A stretch of 64,000 nt of DNA from Gracilibacillus salitolerans (GTDB lineage Bacteria; Bacillota; Bacilli; Bacillales; Amphibacillaceae), in assembly GCF_009650095.1 (NCBI RefSeq), contig NZ_CP045915.1:3348001-3412000 (forward strand). The letters are read 5' to 3'. Below, piece after piece: positions 15,031 to 23,486 of the stretch. The notes beneath the pieces were generated by a model. That model saw nothing but the letters and a program-made list of their open reading frames with translations. It searched no databases and was not told the origin of the DNA. A program made the position numbers and the translations under genes. Each line of letters opens with the position of its first letter. The first letter of the stretch is position 1.

Positions 15031-15766
15031 CTAACACACTCCGTAATGTTTGATAGATTTCTTTTTTTGTTTCAAGGAATGCCGTCGATAGGGTCAAATC
15101 CTCTTTTCTCGGTCGTTTAAAATCGATGTTGAATTCCTTGATGACATTGGCTGGCTTGGAGCCTAAAACGAGAATTCGATCCGATAAGAAAATCGCCTCT
15201 TCAATGTTATGGGTAACAAATAAGACAGATGGCCGTTCTTGCTCCCAGATCGATAACAACCATTTTTGCATTTCTAACCTTGTAAACTCATCTAATGCAG
15301 AAAAAGGTTCATCTAAGCAAATAAAGGATTGCGGACTTAGTAAACTACGCACAAACGCTACACGCTGACGCATCCCACCAGATAATTCATGGGGATAAGC
15401 ATTGGCATAATCCTGTAGGCCGGCTCTATCCAACATCTCAAGTGCTTTTGGTTTATCGGGTTTTTGATATAGTTCCACACCTAAAATGACATTTTCTAAA
15501 ACCGTACGCCACGGGAAAAGCGAGGGTGTTTGTGGCATATAACTAATTGATCCTTTTTTACCATTGATCGCTTCGTTATCTAATCGAATCGTGCCATGAT
15601 CGGCTTGATAGAGACCGCCAATCAAGTGAAAAATAGTACTTTTTCCACTTCCAGACGGTCCGAGTAAGGAGACGAATTCGCCATCATTCACTTGCAATTC
15701 CAAGTTCTCTAGAATCATTTGTTCACCGAAGCTTTTCGTAATATTCTCAAGTTCTAGTGTACTCAT
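15023..15766 (-). CDS. thiZ: ABC transporter ATPase, thiamine-precursor type
   Basis: A 247-residue ATPase starting MSTLELENITKSFG at ATG 15766, which overlaps the permease stop as TGATG. Walker A GPSGSGKST, Q-loop YMPQTPSLFPWR, signature LSGGMRQRVAF, Walker B FICLDEPFSALDE and H-loop VTHNIEEA are all present, as in the NitT/TauT/ThiZ branch. It energises import of a thiamine breakdown product, probably formylaminopyrimidine or HMP, together with the neighbouring permease and binding protein. Confidence 0.88.
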   Translation of the reverse strand: MSTLELENITKSFGEQMILENLELQVNDGEFVSLLGPSGSGKSTIFHLIGGLYQADHGTIRLDNEAINGKKGSISYMPQTPSLFPWRTVLENVILGVELYQKPDKPKALEMLDRAGLQDYANAYPHELSGGMRQRVAFVRSLLSPQSFICLDEPFSALDEFTRLEMQKWLLSIWEQERPSVLFVTHNIEEAIFLSDRILVLGSKPANVIKEFNIDFKRPRKEDLTLSTAFLETKKEIYQTLRSVLDV

Positions 15767-16521
15767 CACTGGTCCCCTTTCCCTGGATGCCATTTTAAGA
15801 TGATTTTTTCAGCAGCAATAATAATTGCGAAAAAAATCAGACATAAAATCATAATAAATAAAATTGCCACAAATACCCGATCTGTTCGGAATGAGGAAGA
15901 AGCAAGCGTCATGTATACGCCAATTCCTTGATTAGCACCTAACCATTCCGAAATGACAGCCCCCATTACACTATAGGTAGCTGAAATCTTTAATCCGGAA
16001 AACATTTGAGGAACCGCATGAGGTAATTCTAATTTGGTGAAAATTTGCCTTTTCGTTGCACCAGCCATTTTCACATAATGAATTAATTCTGGATTTGTAT
16101 GCCTTAATCCATCAATGGTAGAAACTGCGATTGGGAAAAAGCAAACTAAAGTAATAATTAATAATTTCGGTGTGACACCAAATCCGAACCAAATAACAAG
16201 CAATGGAGCGAGTACAATAATTGGAATATTTTGTGACATAATTAGCAATGGATATAGTGCTTCACGGATTTTGGGTAAGACATGAAGGACAATCGCAATA
16301 ACCAACCCTACGCTGACACCGATAGCAAATCCGCTTACAGTCAGCATCACTGTTGATAATATATGATGCTGATAATTATCCCAACCGCTGACCGCTTCCT
16401 GAATAATGACAGTGGGCGCAGGAAGAACCCAGGTCGGAATATCCAATACCCGACTGGACCCTTCCCAAATAATTAAAATACTAATAATCACTATAACTGG
16501 TAAAAACGACTTTCTAAACAT
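15766..16521 (-). CDS. thiX: ABC transporter permease, thiamine-precursor type
   Basis: A 251-residue permease with about six helices and the EAA-type loop near TIDGLRHTNPELIHYVKMAGATKRQIFTKLELPHAVP. ATG 16521 is chosen because AGGAG lies 7 nt upstream. The frame stays open to 16635, but that extension translates the 21-bp repeat array and is unlikely to be real protein. It belongs to the NitT/TauT-like family and lies between the ATPase and the thiamine-binding protein genes. Confidence 0.85.
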   Translation of the reverse strand: MFRKSFLPVIVIISILIIWEGSSRVLDIPTWVLPAPTVIIQEAVSGWDNYQHHILSTVMLTVSGFAIGVSVGLVIAIVLHVLPKIREALYPLLIMSQNIPIIVLAPLLVIWFGFGVTPKLLIITLVCFFPIAVSTIDGLRHTNPELIHYVKMAGATKRQIFTKLELPHAVPQMFSGLKISATYSVMGAVISEWLGANQGIGVYMTLASSSFRTDRVFVAILFIMILCLIFFAIIIAAEKIILKWHPGKGDQ

Positions 16522-16539
16522 CGACATGCTCCTATTGGT

Positions 16540-16640
16540 TTTACTGGACACTTTTCGCGACTTACTGGACACTTCTGATCCTTTTCTGGACACTTTTTTT
16601 AATTTACTGGACACTTTCGGGAATTTTCTGGACACTTTTC
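16540..16640. repeat. Five TGGACACTT units at exact 21-bp period
   Basis: TGGACACTT begins at 16545, 16566, 16587, 16608 and 16629, each 21 bp apart, usually with a preceding TTAC or TTTTC. The array fills the gap between the thiamine-binding protein gene and the permease gene. As 21 is a multiple of three, it leaves an open frame (KVSSK-like heptads) into the permease. Confidence 0.85.
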
Positions 16641-16644
16641 AAAT

Positions 16645-16938
16645 TTATCGATATTTCTTTGTTAGTTCACTCATGGATGCTTCCTGATCTTTATGAGAAT
16701 AGATCTTCACTTGTGATATAACACTTGGGCAATCTAACTCATGCATACGCTGATTCATTTTTTCGATAACAGATAATAATTCTGCGAGGTTACCCTCCAT
16801 TGTTGTTTCTAATGGATTGACCTGATATTTGACATCTGCTTGCTCGATAATCTTGATCGCTTCATCGACAAAAGGAATGGAATCTTCTCCTTTCGGTGTT
16901 TTCGGTATGATTTGTATACTAACTAATGCTTCAGCCAT
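16645..16938 (-). CDS. MTH1187/YkoF-family thiamine-binding protein
   Basis: A 97-residue protein with a ferredoxin-like UPF0045 fold: MAEALVSIQIIPK, then YQVNPLETTMEGNLAELL near residue 38-55, and SVISQVKIYSHKD near the end. YkoF of B. subtilis binds thiamine, and MTH1187-like proteins commonly sit in thiamine-transport operons. It lies between thiY and thiX, 13 nt after thiY, so the same operon and a soluble binding or sensing role are likely. Confidence 0.85.
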   Translation of the reverse strand: MAEALVSIQIIPKTPKGEDSIPFVDEAIKIIEQADVKYQVNPLETTMEGNLAELLSVIEKMNQRMHELDCPSVISQVKIYSHKDQEASMSELTKKYR

Positions 16939-16951
16939 TAATATCCCTCCA

Positions 16952-17926
16952 TTATTCTGGTAAAAATTCGTTGGTATATGCTGCTTCGACGTCTAGTTCA
17001 CGTTCTAGTAGGTCATTATCAAACATGAATTCTGCGTAATTGCTCCAGACTTCTGCTGATTGTTCACCCCATCTGTCTGCATCATCTTGATATTTTGGCG
17101 ATATCCATTCCTGGCTTGCGTGAACTAATTCCTCATCTAAATCTGGAACTGCTTCTGCTAAAATGTCGGCAGCTTCACTTGGATTTTCTATTGCATCCTG
17201 ATAACCACGACTTACCGCAGCCATAAATTTCTTAATTGTTTCCGGATTTTCTTCTATCATCTCTTCATTTGTTGTAATAACTGGTGTATAGTAGTCTAGT
17301 TTTTCTGAATAGTCCGTGAGATAAATCATATCAATTTCTGTCCCACGAAGTTCTGCTTCGATTCCAGTCCAGCCGTAATAAATCCAAGCAAAATCCACAT
17401 CACGTTCTACTGCTGTAAAAAAATCCGTATTTCCCATATTTACTATTTCTACATCCTCTACAGACGCATCTTCTTGTTTCATTAACGCATCGATAACTGC
17501 AGATTCAACTGGAGCACCCCAGCCACCATAGGCTTTTTCAGCAAAATCAGCAGGGGATGTGATTTCTTTATCCACCGGTGCGGCAAATCCGGAAGTATTG
17601 TGTTGAATTACTGCTGCAATTGATACGAGCGGAATATCTTGAGTACGTGCTTCCGTTACTTGCTCTTGATAACTAATACCAAATTCCGCCTGACCGGAAG
17701 CAACGGTCTGATCTGCTCCGGCTTCTCCTGGCATGACAATTTCTAAGTCTAAACCTTCTTCTTCAAAATATTCTTTTGATTCTGCAACATAAAGTCCGGT
17801 ATGATTAGTGTTTGGCGTCCAATCTAATACTAATGTAACTTCCTCTAATTCGTCTTGTGTGCTTTCTTCATTCCCACATCCTGCGAGTATAAACATACCA
17901 ATCATTACAAATAAAATTTTCTTCAT
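16952..17926 (-). CDS. thiY: ThiY-type substrate-binding lipoprotein (NMT1/THI5 domain)
   Basis: A 324-residue lipoprotein with lipobox LAGC (Cys16). The NMT1/THI5 domain starts LVLDWTPNTNHTGLYVAES, followed by GLDLEIVMPGEAGADQTVASG and EFGISYQEQV, as in pyrimidine-binding ThiY proteins. It delivers a thiamine precursor to ThiX/ThiZ outside the membrane. It is the first gene after a TPP riboswitch, so high thiamine diphosphate should switch the operon off. Confidence 0.9.
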   Translation of the reverse strand: MKKILFVMIGMFILAGCGNEESTQDELEEVTLVLDWTPNTNHTGLYVAESKEYFEEEGLDLEIVMPGEAGADQTVASGQAEFGISYQEQVTEARTQDIPLVSIAAVIQHNTSGFAAPVDKEITSPADFAEKAYGGWGAPVESAVIDALMKQEDASVEDVEIVNMGNTDFFTAVERDVDFAWIYYGWTGIEAELRGTEIDMIYLTDYSEKLDYYTPVITTNEEMIEENPETIKKFMAAVSRGYQDAIENPSEAADILAEAVPDLDEELVHASQEWISPKYQDDADRWGEQSAEVWSNYAEFMFDNDLLERELDVEAAYTNEFLPE

Positions 17927-18021
17927 GATGAATCCCCCTATTATTTTTCACTGCGCTAACCATCAGTCGGGGTTTTTAACTCCCACTGATGGAAATCTCA
18001 CTTTATCTTTTCTAGAGGAAC

Positions 18022-18058
18022 ATATAAGAAAGCGCCCTAGACATATAGCCTAGGGCGC
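18022..18058 (-). terminator. Riboswitch-controlled terminator
   Basis: Perfect 9-bp stem GCGCCCTAG/CTAGGGCGC (18032-18058) followed on the minus strand by TTTCTTATAT. It lies between the TPP aptamer and thiY and is the expected expression platform. Confidence 0.8.
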
Positions 18059-18079
18059 ATATAGATATTATTATCTCAT

Positions 18080-18172
18080 ATGTTCCCTACGCTGGTGCTA
18101 ACCAGATCAGGTTCTAAGGGTCAGCATCTTACGGATACAGTCTCAACCGGCAACACCGGTCCCCCTACATTC
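18080..18172 (-). ncRNA. TPP riboswitch (THI element)
   Basis: The minus strand carries the conserved THI-box order: GGGGGACCGGTG, TTGAGACTG, TCCGTAAGATGCTGACCC, AACCTGATCTGG, TTAGCACCAGCGTAGGGAA. The terminator at 18032-18058 follows. It controls the thiY-to-tatD operon. Confidence 0.95.
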
Positions 18173-18256
18173 ACTATTTGCTTGCTAACTTCTACTTTGA
18201 CATAATTCGCGTTTTTGTTCAAGTTTTATAAACAGATCATGACAGCATTACACTAT

Positions 18257-18293
18257 AAAAAAACGAACCTCAGATTAGAGATTCGTTTTTTTA
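18257..18293 (-). terminator. Terminator of wrbA-like gene
   Basis: AAAAAAACGAA and TTCGTTTTTTT around a 14-nt loop; symmetrical, so usable from both sides. Confidence 0.8.
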
Positions 18294-18893
18294 TTACCCA
18301 TGGATTTTACTTGCTACTTCAACAACACGTTTTGCTTGATGTTTCACAGCAGTTTGAACATCCTCTACCATCGATCCATCTTCCTGGCTTTGCGTAACAC
18401 TTGTACCATATGGATTACCACCAGCCGCAAATAGTGAGTCATCGGAATACCCTGGAGGAACAATGATCGCACCCCAGTGCATCATGGATGTATAAAGACT
18501 TAAAACCGTTGCTTCCTGTCCACCGTGAGGATTAGAAGCTGAAGTCATGGCACTTACTACTTTGTTTACGGTCTTACCTGATGCCCATAGACCACCTTGT
18601 GTGTCAATAAACTGTTTCATTTGGGATGCAACATTTCCAAAACGTGTTGGCGTGCTGAAAATAATAGCATCTGCCCATTCCAAGTCTTCAGTTGTTGCTA
18701 CAGGGACATCTTTTGTTTCTTCTACGTGTTTTTGCCAGCCTGGATTTTGTGCTATTGCTTCTTTTGGTGCTGTCTCCGCAACACGAACTACTTTCACTTC
18801 TGCCCCTGCTTCTTTTACTGATTCTGCTGCCCAATTTGCTAATTGATAGTTTATACCCGTTGAACTATAATAAACTACTGCTACTTTTACCAT
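18294..18893 (-). CDS. wrbA: WrbA-type NAD(P)H:quinone oxidoreductase (flavodoxin fold)
   Basis: A 199-residue protein from ATG 18893, with AAAAGGAG upstream. The FMN-binding loop is YYSSTGINYQLAN. WADAIIFSTPTRFGNVASQMKQFIDTQGGLW is the WrbA hallmark. MTSASNPHGGQEAT and HWGAIIVPPGYSDD follow. The enzyme reduces quinones by two electrons and so avoids semiquinone radicals. Two MhqR-like operators overlap or precede its promoter, consistent with induction by quinones. Confidence 0.93.
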   Translation of the reverse strand: MVKVAVVYYSSTGINYQLANWAAESVKEAGAEVKVVRVAETAPKEAIAQNPGWQKHVEETKDVPVATTEDLEWADAIIFSTPTRFGNVASQMKQFIDTQGGLWASGKTVNKVVSAMTSASNPHGGQEATVLSLYTSMMHWGAIIVPPGYSDDSLFAAGGNPYGTSVTQSQEDGSMVEDVQTAVKHQAKRVVEVASKIHG

Positions 18894-18941
18894 GTTGATA
18901 AAACTCCTTTTCCAATTTAGATATTTTAGATTTGCCCTGTT

Positions 18942-18977
18942 TGATACAATGTATACATTTATCTCGAAACCGAGACA
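18942..18977 (-). promoter_or_regulatory. wrbA promoter with MhqR-like operator 1
   Basis: ATCTCGAAACCGAGA (18961-18975) matches the B. subtilis MhqR half-site pair ATCTC-gaA-TC-GAGAT with a few changes. It overlaps the spacer of a minus-strand promoter TTGTCT-N17-TATACA. Confidence 0.55.
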
Positions 18978-18996
18978 ACATAAATTTATCATGTAA

Positions 18997-19016
18997 TTAT
19001 CTCAATTTCAAGATAA
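18997..19016 (-). promoter_or_regulatory. MhqR-like operator 2
   Basis: TTATCTCAATTTCAAGATAA, an inverted repeat with the same ATCT...AGAT arms, centred about 39 bp upstream of operator 1, i.e. close to four helical turns. Confidence 0.5.
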
Positions 19017-19025
19017 ATGCTTGAT

Positions 19026-19053
19026 AAAAAACATGGAGCGTAAACCCCATGTT
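19026..19053 (-). terminator. Terminator of the DUF3221/DUF4362-type lipoprotein gene
   Basis: AAACATGG.G and C.CCATGTTT arms with a T-run on the minus strand; it begins in the stop codon of the gene. Confidence 0.75.
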
Positions 19054-20033
19054 TAATCAATTGTCAAACCTGCCTCAATAAAAGTATTATAGCGGATCAC
19101 ATTCCCTGCCTCTTGATAATCAAAATGAATGGTCGCTTGTTTACCATACAAAACAATTTCGCCTTCTGGTGCCATCATCGTCATTGTCATCACGGAATGT
19201 GGTGTACCTCCACGTATTTTTGTAATAATCTCCTCTTTTTCGGATTCATCGGTTGTATCCAATACAACTTCATCACCAACGATCACTTCAATGCGGTGAT
19301 ATGTGTCCTTAGGAACCATGATATCTGCAAAAGGTAGGCTTGCTATCGCTAATGTTTCACCTTCCTTGTCACAACTTGTCAGTTCGAACATTATATGTTG
19401 ATCATCTGTTAAGTAATATTCTAATTTTTGGCAGGTTACTTCTCTTATTGTTTCCGCTTCAACGAAATCATCCTGGGTTGCATCCTCTTTTACGATATAC
19501 TCGCCATTGTCAAAAATAAAATTGTTAAACACCGTACCACCTTCAGGTGTAAAGTTTACCACTCGCATGATGGCTTCTTCATTGTTTTCTGCTTTTTGTA
19601 TAAATTGTTCCAGAGTGACTAAGTTTATTGTTTCATCATACGATATGATCATATCATGTTCCTCATCAACCAGCCGTTTTATTGCAACAGCACTGCTTTG
19701 TCCAGGATAGGATTCCGCCACTGCTCCATGGGTGACTTGAATTTTTTCGCCTCTGATTAGTGAATCAACCATACTATCTTCTATATCATCGAGGCTAAAA
19801 CTAATTGCACTACCTGCCTGTTCATGCTGGTCTGGATGGAACTCAGATATGGTTGGATCCAATCGATTCTCGACAACTAATACACTATTATCTTCTATGT
19901 TAGCGACATAACCTTCCATAACATTTTGCACATCATCATTTGCATCACCATGCTTTTTATTCCCGTTATCCAAAGTTGTACCACAAGCAGTTACGAATAA
20001 TATCATGATAAGACCAAGTAAATATCTCAACAC
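19053..20033 (-). CDS. Lipoprotein with DUF3221- and DUF4362-type domains
   Basis: A 326-residue lipoprotein with lipobox VTAC (Cys17). The N-terminal domain (about 36-120) begins with a GYVANIEDNSVLVVE strand and ends ...AIKRL, as in YobA-like DUF3221 proteins. The second domain (about 125-225) with INLVTLEQFIQKAENN, AIMRVVNFTPEGGTVF and CQKLEYYLT resembles DUF4362. A third, smaller beta domain follows. Such proteins are secreted and of unknown function. The gene stands alone between wrbA and the ars operon. Confidence 0.7.
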   Translation of the reverse strand: MLRYLLGLIMILFVTACGTTLDNGNKKHGDANDDVQNVMEGYVANIEDNSVLVVENRLDPTISEFHPDQHEQAGSAISFSLDDIEDSMVDSLIRGEKIQVTHGAVAESYPGQSSAVAIKRLVDEEHDMIISYDETINLVTLEQFIQKAENNEEAIMRVVNFTPEGGTVFNNFIFDNGEYIVKEDATQDDFVEAETIREVTCQKLEYYLTDDQHIMFELTSCDKEGETLAIASLPFADIMVPKDTYHRIEVIVGDEVVLDTTDESEKEEIITKIRGGTPHSVMTMTMMAPEGEIVLYGKQATIHFDYQEAGNVIRYNTFIEAGLTID

Positions 20034-20082
20034 GATCGCCCCCTTTTTCTATTAGTCGTCGTCCTTCGAAAAAGGTTACAGC

Positions 20083-20116
20083 AAAAAAAGAATGGACATT
20101 GAAACGCCCATTCTTT
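20083..20116 (-). terminator. Terminator of the ars operon
   Basis: AAAGAATGG and CCATTCTTT arms, followed on the minus strand by seven T. Confidence 0.85.
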
Positions 20117-20124
20117 ACCTTCAT

Positions 20125-20544
20125 CTATTCTCCTGTTTCCGCAAAACGTTTAATTCGGTTACCGATTTCATCACGTACTCGTTGGAAAACAGCCCACTTC
20201 TCTTCCTCTGTTCCTTCTGCTTTTGCCGGGTCATCAAAACCCCAGTGTTCATTACGGATACCAAATGGAATAACTGGACATTTATCACGTGCATCACCAC
20301 ATAACGTCACAACCATATTAGCATTTCGCAGAATTTCCAAGTCAATTTTATCAGATGTTTGGTTGGAAATATCGATATCTACTTCTTTCATTGCTTTGAC
20401 AGCATTTGGATTTAACCCATGTGTTTCAATTCCAGCACTGTAAACATTCCAGTCAGCACCTAAATACTTTTTCCCCCAACCTTCTGCGATTTGACTGCGA
20501 CAAGAATTACCTGTACATAAAAAGTAAATTGTTTTATTCGTCAA
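20125..20544 (-). CDS. arsC: Arsenate reductase, thioredoxin-dependent (LMW phosphatase fold)
   Basis: A 139-residue enzyme reducing arsenate to arsenite. The N-terminal P-loop [16 protein letters not shown] holds the nucleophile Cys (CxxxxCR). [16 protein letters not shown] supplies the two shuttle cysteines, and [12 protein letters not shown] carries the general-acid Asp. Length and motifs match B. subtilis and S. aureus ArsC. It is the last gene of arsR-arsB-arsC, 18 nt after arsB. Confidence 0.97.
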   Translation of the reverse strand: MTNKTIYFLCTGNSCRSQIAEGWGKKYLGADWNVYSAGIETHGLNPNAVKAMKEVDIDISNQTSDKIDLEILRNANMVVTLCGDARDKCPVIPFGIRNEHWGFDDPAKAEGTEEEKWAVFQRVRDEIGNRIKRFAETGE

Positions 20545-20562
20545 TTGAAATTCCTCCTTTAA

Positions 20563-21858
20563 TTAGAATAGTAATAATGTCAGATATAAGCCTACTAACG
20601 TAATAAATAAAATGGGTATCGTGAGAATAATTCCAGTCTTAAAATAAGTACCCCAGGAGATTTTCACACCTTTTTGAGACAAAACATGCAACCATAAAAG
20701 GGTTGCTAACGAACCGATAGGTGTGATTTTCGGACCTAAGTCAGATCCAATCACATTTGCATAAATCAGTGCTTCACGCACGACACCAGATGTATTTGTC
20801 TCCGCAATCGCAAGTGCATCAATCATTACAGTTGGCATATTATTCATCACTGAAGATAGAATTGCAGCAATAAAGCCCATGGCAACAGTAGCACTGAACA
20901 AACCTTGATCTGCACTCCATTGAATCAGTCCTGCTAATACGTCAGTGAGCCCTGCATTACGCAGACCATACACGACTACATACATTCCAATCGAGAAAAA
21001 GACAATTTCCCATGGTGCTCCTTTGACTACTGCAGTTGTGTTAACCGCAGTGCTGTTCCGTGCCATAATTAAGAAAAAGATAGCAATGATTCCTGCAATA
21101 ATCGAAACTGGAACTGCAATAAATTCACTGATAAAATAACCAACTAATAATATCGCAAGGACATACCATGACAGATGGAACATTTTAATATCTTTTAATG
21201 CTTCAGCTGGCCGTTTTAAATGATCAACCTGATAGGTTTTCGGAATATTTTTTCTGAAGTATAGATACAATACCGCAATCGTGGCAATGATCGAAAACAA
21301 GTTTGGAATGATCATTCTTGACGCATATTCGACGAAACCAATCTCAAAAAAGTCTGCCGAGACTATGTTCACCAAGTTACTGACGATCAATGGCAATGAA
21401 GTGGTATCAGCAATAAAACCACTTGCCATGATAAAAGGAAAAACCATTTTTTCTTTGAATTGCAGATTGCGAACCATTGCCAAAACGATGGGTGTTAAGA
21501 TCAAAGCAGCCCCATCATTTGCGAAAAAGGCAGCCACTAAAGCACCTAGTAAACTGACATAAATAAACATTTTAATACCATTGCCTTTAGCGAGACGAGC
21601 CATATGTAAGGCGGCCCACTCAAAAAAGCCGATTTCATCTAATATTAACGAAATAATAATAATCGCCACAAATGCCAACGTTGCATTCCAAACGATTCCA
21701 GTTACTTCTATTACATCCTGAAATCCGACAACTCCTACAAGCAGTGCCACTACGGCACCACCGATCGCAGACCAACCAATCGATAAATTTTTGGGCTGCC
21801 AAATCACAAGTATTAACGTTGCTAAAAAAATAATAATAGCCAAAATAACATCAATCAA
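20563..21858 (-). CDS. arsB: Arsenite efflux transporter ArsB
   Basis: A 431-residue, about 12-helix carrier starting [20 protein letters not shown]. Family signatures are [37 protein letters not shown] and [17 protein letters not shown], as in ArsB of the ion-transporter superfamily. It expels arsenite made by ArsC, using membrane potential. It sits between arsR and arsC and shares their promoter. Confidence 0.95.
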   Translation of the reverse strand: MIDVILAIIIFLATLILVIWQPKNLSIGWSAIGGAVVALLVGVVGFQDVIEVTGIVWNATLAFVAIIIISLILDEIGFFEWAALHMARLAKGNGIKMFIYVSLLGALVAAFFANDGAALILTPIVLAMVRNLQFKEKMVFPFIMASGFIADTTSLPLIVSNLVNIVSADFFEIGFVEYASRMIIPNLFSIIATIAVLYLYFRKNIPKTYQVDHLKRPAEALKDIKMFHLSWYVLAILLVGYFISEFIAVPVSIIAGIIAIFFLIMARNSTAVNTTAVVKGAPWEIVFFSIGMYVVVYGLRNAGLTDVLAGLIQWSADQGLFSATVAMGFIAAILSSVMNNMPTVMIDALAIAETNTSGVVREALIYANVIGSDLGPKITPIGSLATLLWLHVLSQKGVKISWGTYFKTGIILTIPILFITLVGLYLTLLLF

Positions 21859-21873
21859 AATATTGTCCCCCTA

Positions 21874-22221
21874 CTAACAACAAGTAATTCTTGTTCCGTT
21901 CTTCTCTAATTCTATTAATTTGTCTTCCTGACTAGGTAATTGTTCTAAAATTGACTTCATTAATCCAAACCATTCACTTTCATGATTTAAGGAATAAAAT
22001 ACCCATTGTCCTTTCCGTTCTTCTTTGATCAGTCCGGCATCTCGTAATTTACGCAAATGCTGACTAATGGATGGTTGACTCATTTGGAAAATTTCAACGA
22101 ACTCACAAACACAACAAGTCTGGTTTTCGATTAATTTCATCATGGTAAGCCTTGTTTTATCACCTAACACCTTAAAGATTGGTGCAGCTTTTTCAATTTG
22201 AAATTCCGTTTTGTTAATCAT
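21874..22221 (-). CDS. arsR: ArsR-family arsenite-responsive repressor
   Basis: About 115 residues with a winged helix: KVLGDKTRLTMMKLIENQ, then the metal-binding box CCVCEFVEIF (CxC type), SQPSISQHLRKLRDAGLI recognition helix and WVFYSLN wing. The C-terminus ends ITCC, possible extra metal ligands. ATG 22221 is preferred because GGGGG lies 7 nt upstream; ATG 22227 is also possible. It represses the ars operon until As(III) binds. Confidence 0.92.
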   Translation of the reverse strand: MINKTEFQIEKAAPIFKVLGDKTRLTMMKLIENQTCCVCEFVEIFQMSQPSISQHLRKLRDAGLIKEERKGQWVFYSLNHESEWFGLMKSILEQLPSQEDKLIELEKNGTRITCC

Positions 22222-22242
22222 TCTCATCCCCCTTTTTCATTC

Positions 22243-22277
22243 GAATATAAATATATAACAATATACTTATATATTCA
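22243..22277. promoter_or_regulatory. AT-rich inverted repeat before arsR, possible ArsR operator
   Basis: GAATATAA at 22243-22250 and TTATATATTC at 22268-22277 face each other in the AT-rich arsR promoter region. Position suits an ArsR operator; sequence alone does not prove it. Confidence 0.35.
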
Positions 22278-22309
22278 ATGCATAAAACCTATCTTTACAA
22301 AAAATTAAT

Positions 22310-22336
22310 AAAAGAAGAGACTATTTTGCCTCTTCC
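22310..22336 (-). terminator. Terminator of heme-copper cluster 2
   Basis: GAAGAG (22315-22320) and CTCTTC (22331-22336) arms at the stop of the last gene, then an AT-rich, moderately T-rich minus-strand tail. Confidence 0.5.
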
Positions 22337-22866
22337 ACTAACCCTCTAAAAAAGCCAATATACACTAGGTAAAGCAATGATACCAGCACAACGGAAAGGT
22401 AAACAGCCCCAACTATTTGTTGTTCGTTAATCAAGTAATTATTACAAATTTGTACAGGTGTTCCGAGATAAAGCCAGGCCAATAATCCAAACATCGATAA
22501 AAAATTAATATGAAGAAAACTTTTGAATATTCCTCCTAATTTTCGCCAGCTATTCCGCCATAGAAAACCAAGAAGAGGGAGTGAGACAAATTTCCAAACT
22601 TCCATTCCTGTTTCTGTTAAGGCATCATCCAATGATCGCGGAAGCATCCAGAAAAATAACACCCCGACAGCCAGTAACATTCCAGCAACACCATTTTCGT
22701 TCCATTTTTCAAGAAAATGCCAATTACGATTGCCATGTGATAAAACACCAACTAAAATAAGCAAAGGTAACTGCACAAACATATGCAGTACCATTACCGA
22801 TTCAAGACTGTCTCTAGTAACAGGGGCTAGTAAGAGAATAAAAAATACGATGGCTAACTTCATCAT
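22321..22866 (-). CDS. Conserved multi-helix membrane protein, 'orf1' paralogue of cluster 2
   Basis: A 181-residue protein with about five or six helices. It is homologous to the protein at 10238-10792 through LES.M.LHM..QLPL (21-35), KWN.NG..GMLL, PRSLDDALT (76-84), WKFVSLP and QICNNYLINEQQ (139-150). Overall identity outside these motifs is low, so the motifs mark functional sites. It overlaps the SCO gene by 4 nt and ends cluster 2. Function unknown; an assembly or accessory role for the reductase is inferred. Confidence 0.75.
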   Translation of the reverse strand: MMKLAIVFFILLLAPVTRDSLESVMVLHMFVQLPLLILVGVLSHGNRNWHFLEKWNENGVAGMLLAVGVLFFWMLPRSLDDALTETGMEVWKFVSLPLLGFLWRNSWRKLGGIFKSFLHINFLSMFGLLAWLYLGTPVQICNNYLINEQQIVGAVYLSVVLVSLLYLVYIGFFRGLVEEAK

Positions 22867-23486
22867 TTTCCCCCCTCTAACCTTCTAACGACATATTCTG
22901 TAGCAGCATTTATATCGGTATAATCGAGAACATTTTCTAAATATCCATCCTTATTAACAAAGTAAAAAGCAGAATTATGCGAAAAACCATATTCATCAGG
23001 GATAACAATCACCCCAAAAGCATCTAACAAAGATTCTAATTGTTGTTGATCTGGAACCCTTGCCATCCGCCATGTTTCTCCATCACTATTAAAATACTGG
23101 CGATAGTTTTCTAATGTTTCTGGATCATCTCGTTCTGGATCAAAACTTATCGTTAGAAAGATGATCTCTTCCCCAATATAATGTGCAGGAATGCTTTGAT
23201 ATACCTCTTCTAAATTTCTTTCTAACTCTGGACAAACGGTAGTACAAGCTGTATAAACAAAAGTTATTAACACATGTTTTCCACGAAACGTTTCCATTGT
23301 ATACGTTCGTTCTTTGCTATCTTCTAATATTACCTCTGGGAACTTTGGTTTCTCCTCTATCAATTTGTTCTTTCTTGCTGATTCTGCTGTAAAAACAGTA
23401 AATCCATCTGTTCCTATAAACAACATAAAAAGAACTAAAATAATTGATAGAGTAGTAGCTATTCTATTACAACATTTTTTCGCCAT
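22863..23486 (-). CDS. SCO1/SenC-family copper chaperone (cluster 2)
   Basis: A 207-residue paralogue of the cluster 1 SCO protein. It has an N-terminal helix (about 10-25), shared IGTDGF and SARKNKLIEEKP segments, Cys81 and Cys85 in YTACTTVCPELERN, FDPERDDPETLENYR, and His170 in FSHNSAFYF. ATG 23486 has AAAGGA upstream and overlaps the subunit I gene by 20 nt. It probably loads copper into the CuA site of the cluster 2 subunit II. Confidence 0.92.
   Translation of the reverse strand: MAKKCCNRIATTLSIILVLFMLFIGTDGFTVFTAESARKNKLIEEKPKFPEVILEDSKERTYTMETFRGKHVLITFVYTACTTVCPELERNLEEVYQSIPAHYIGEEIIFLTISFDPERDDPETLENYRQYFNSDGETWRMARVPDQQQLESLLDAFGVIVIPDEYGFSHNSAFYFVNKDGYLENVLDYTDINAATEYVVRRLEGGK

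Noticed and set aside
16522..16635. N-terminal extension of the thiX permease
   Set aside because: It translates the TGGACACTT repeat array from a GTG without a ribosome site; a start with AGGAG at the right distance exists at 16521.
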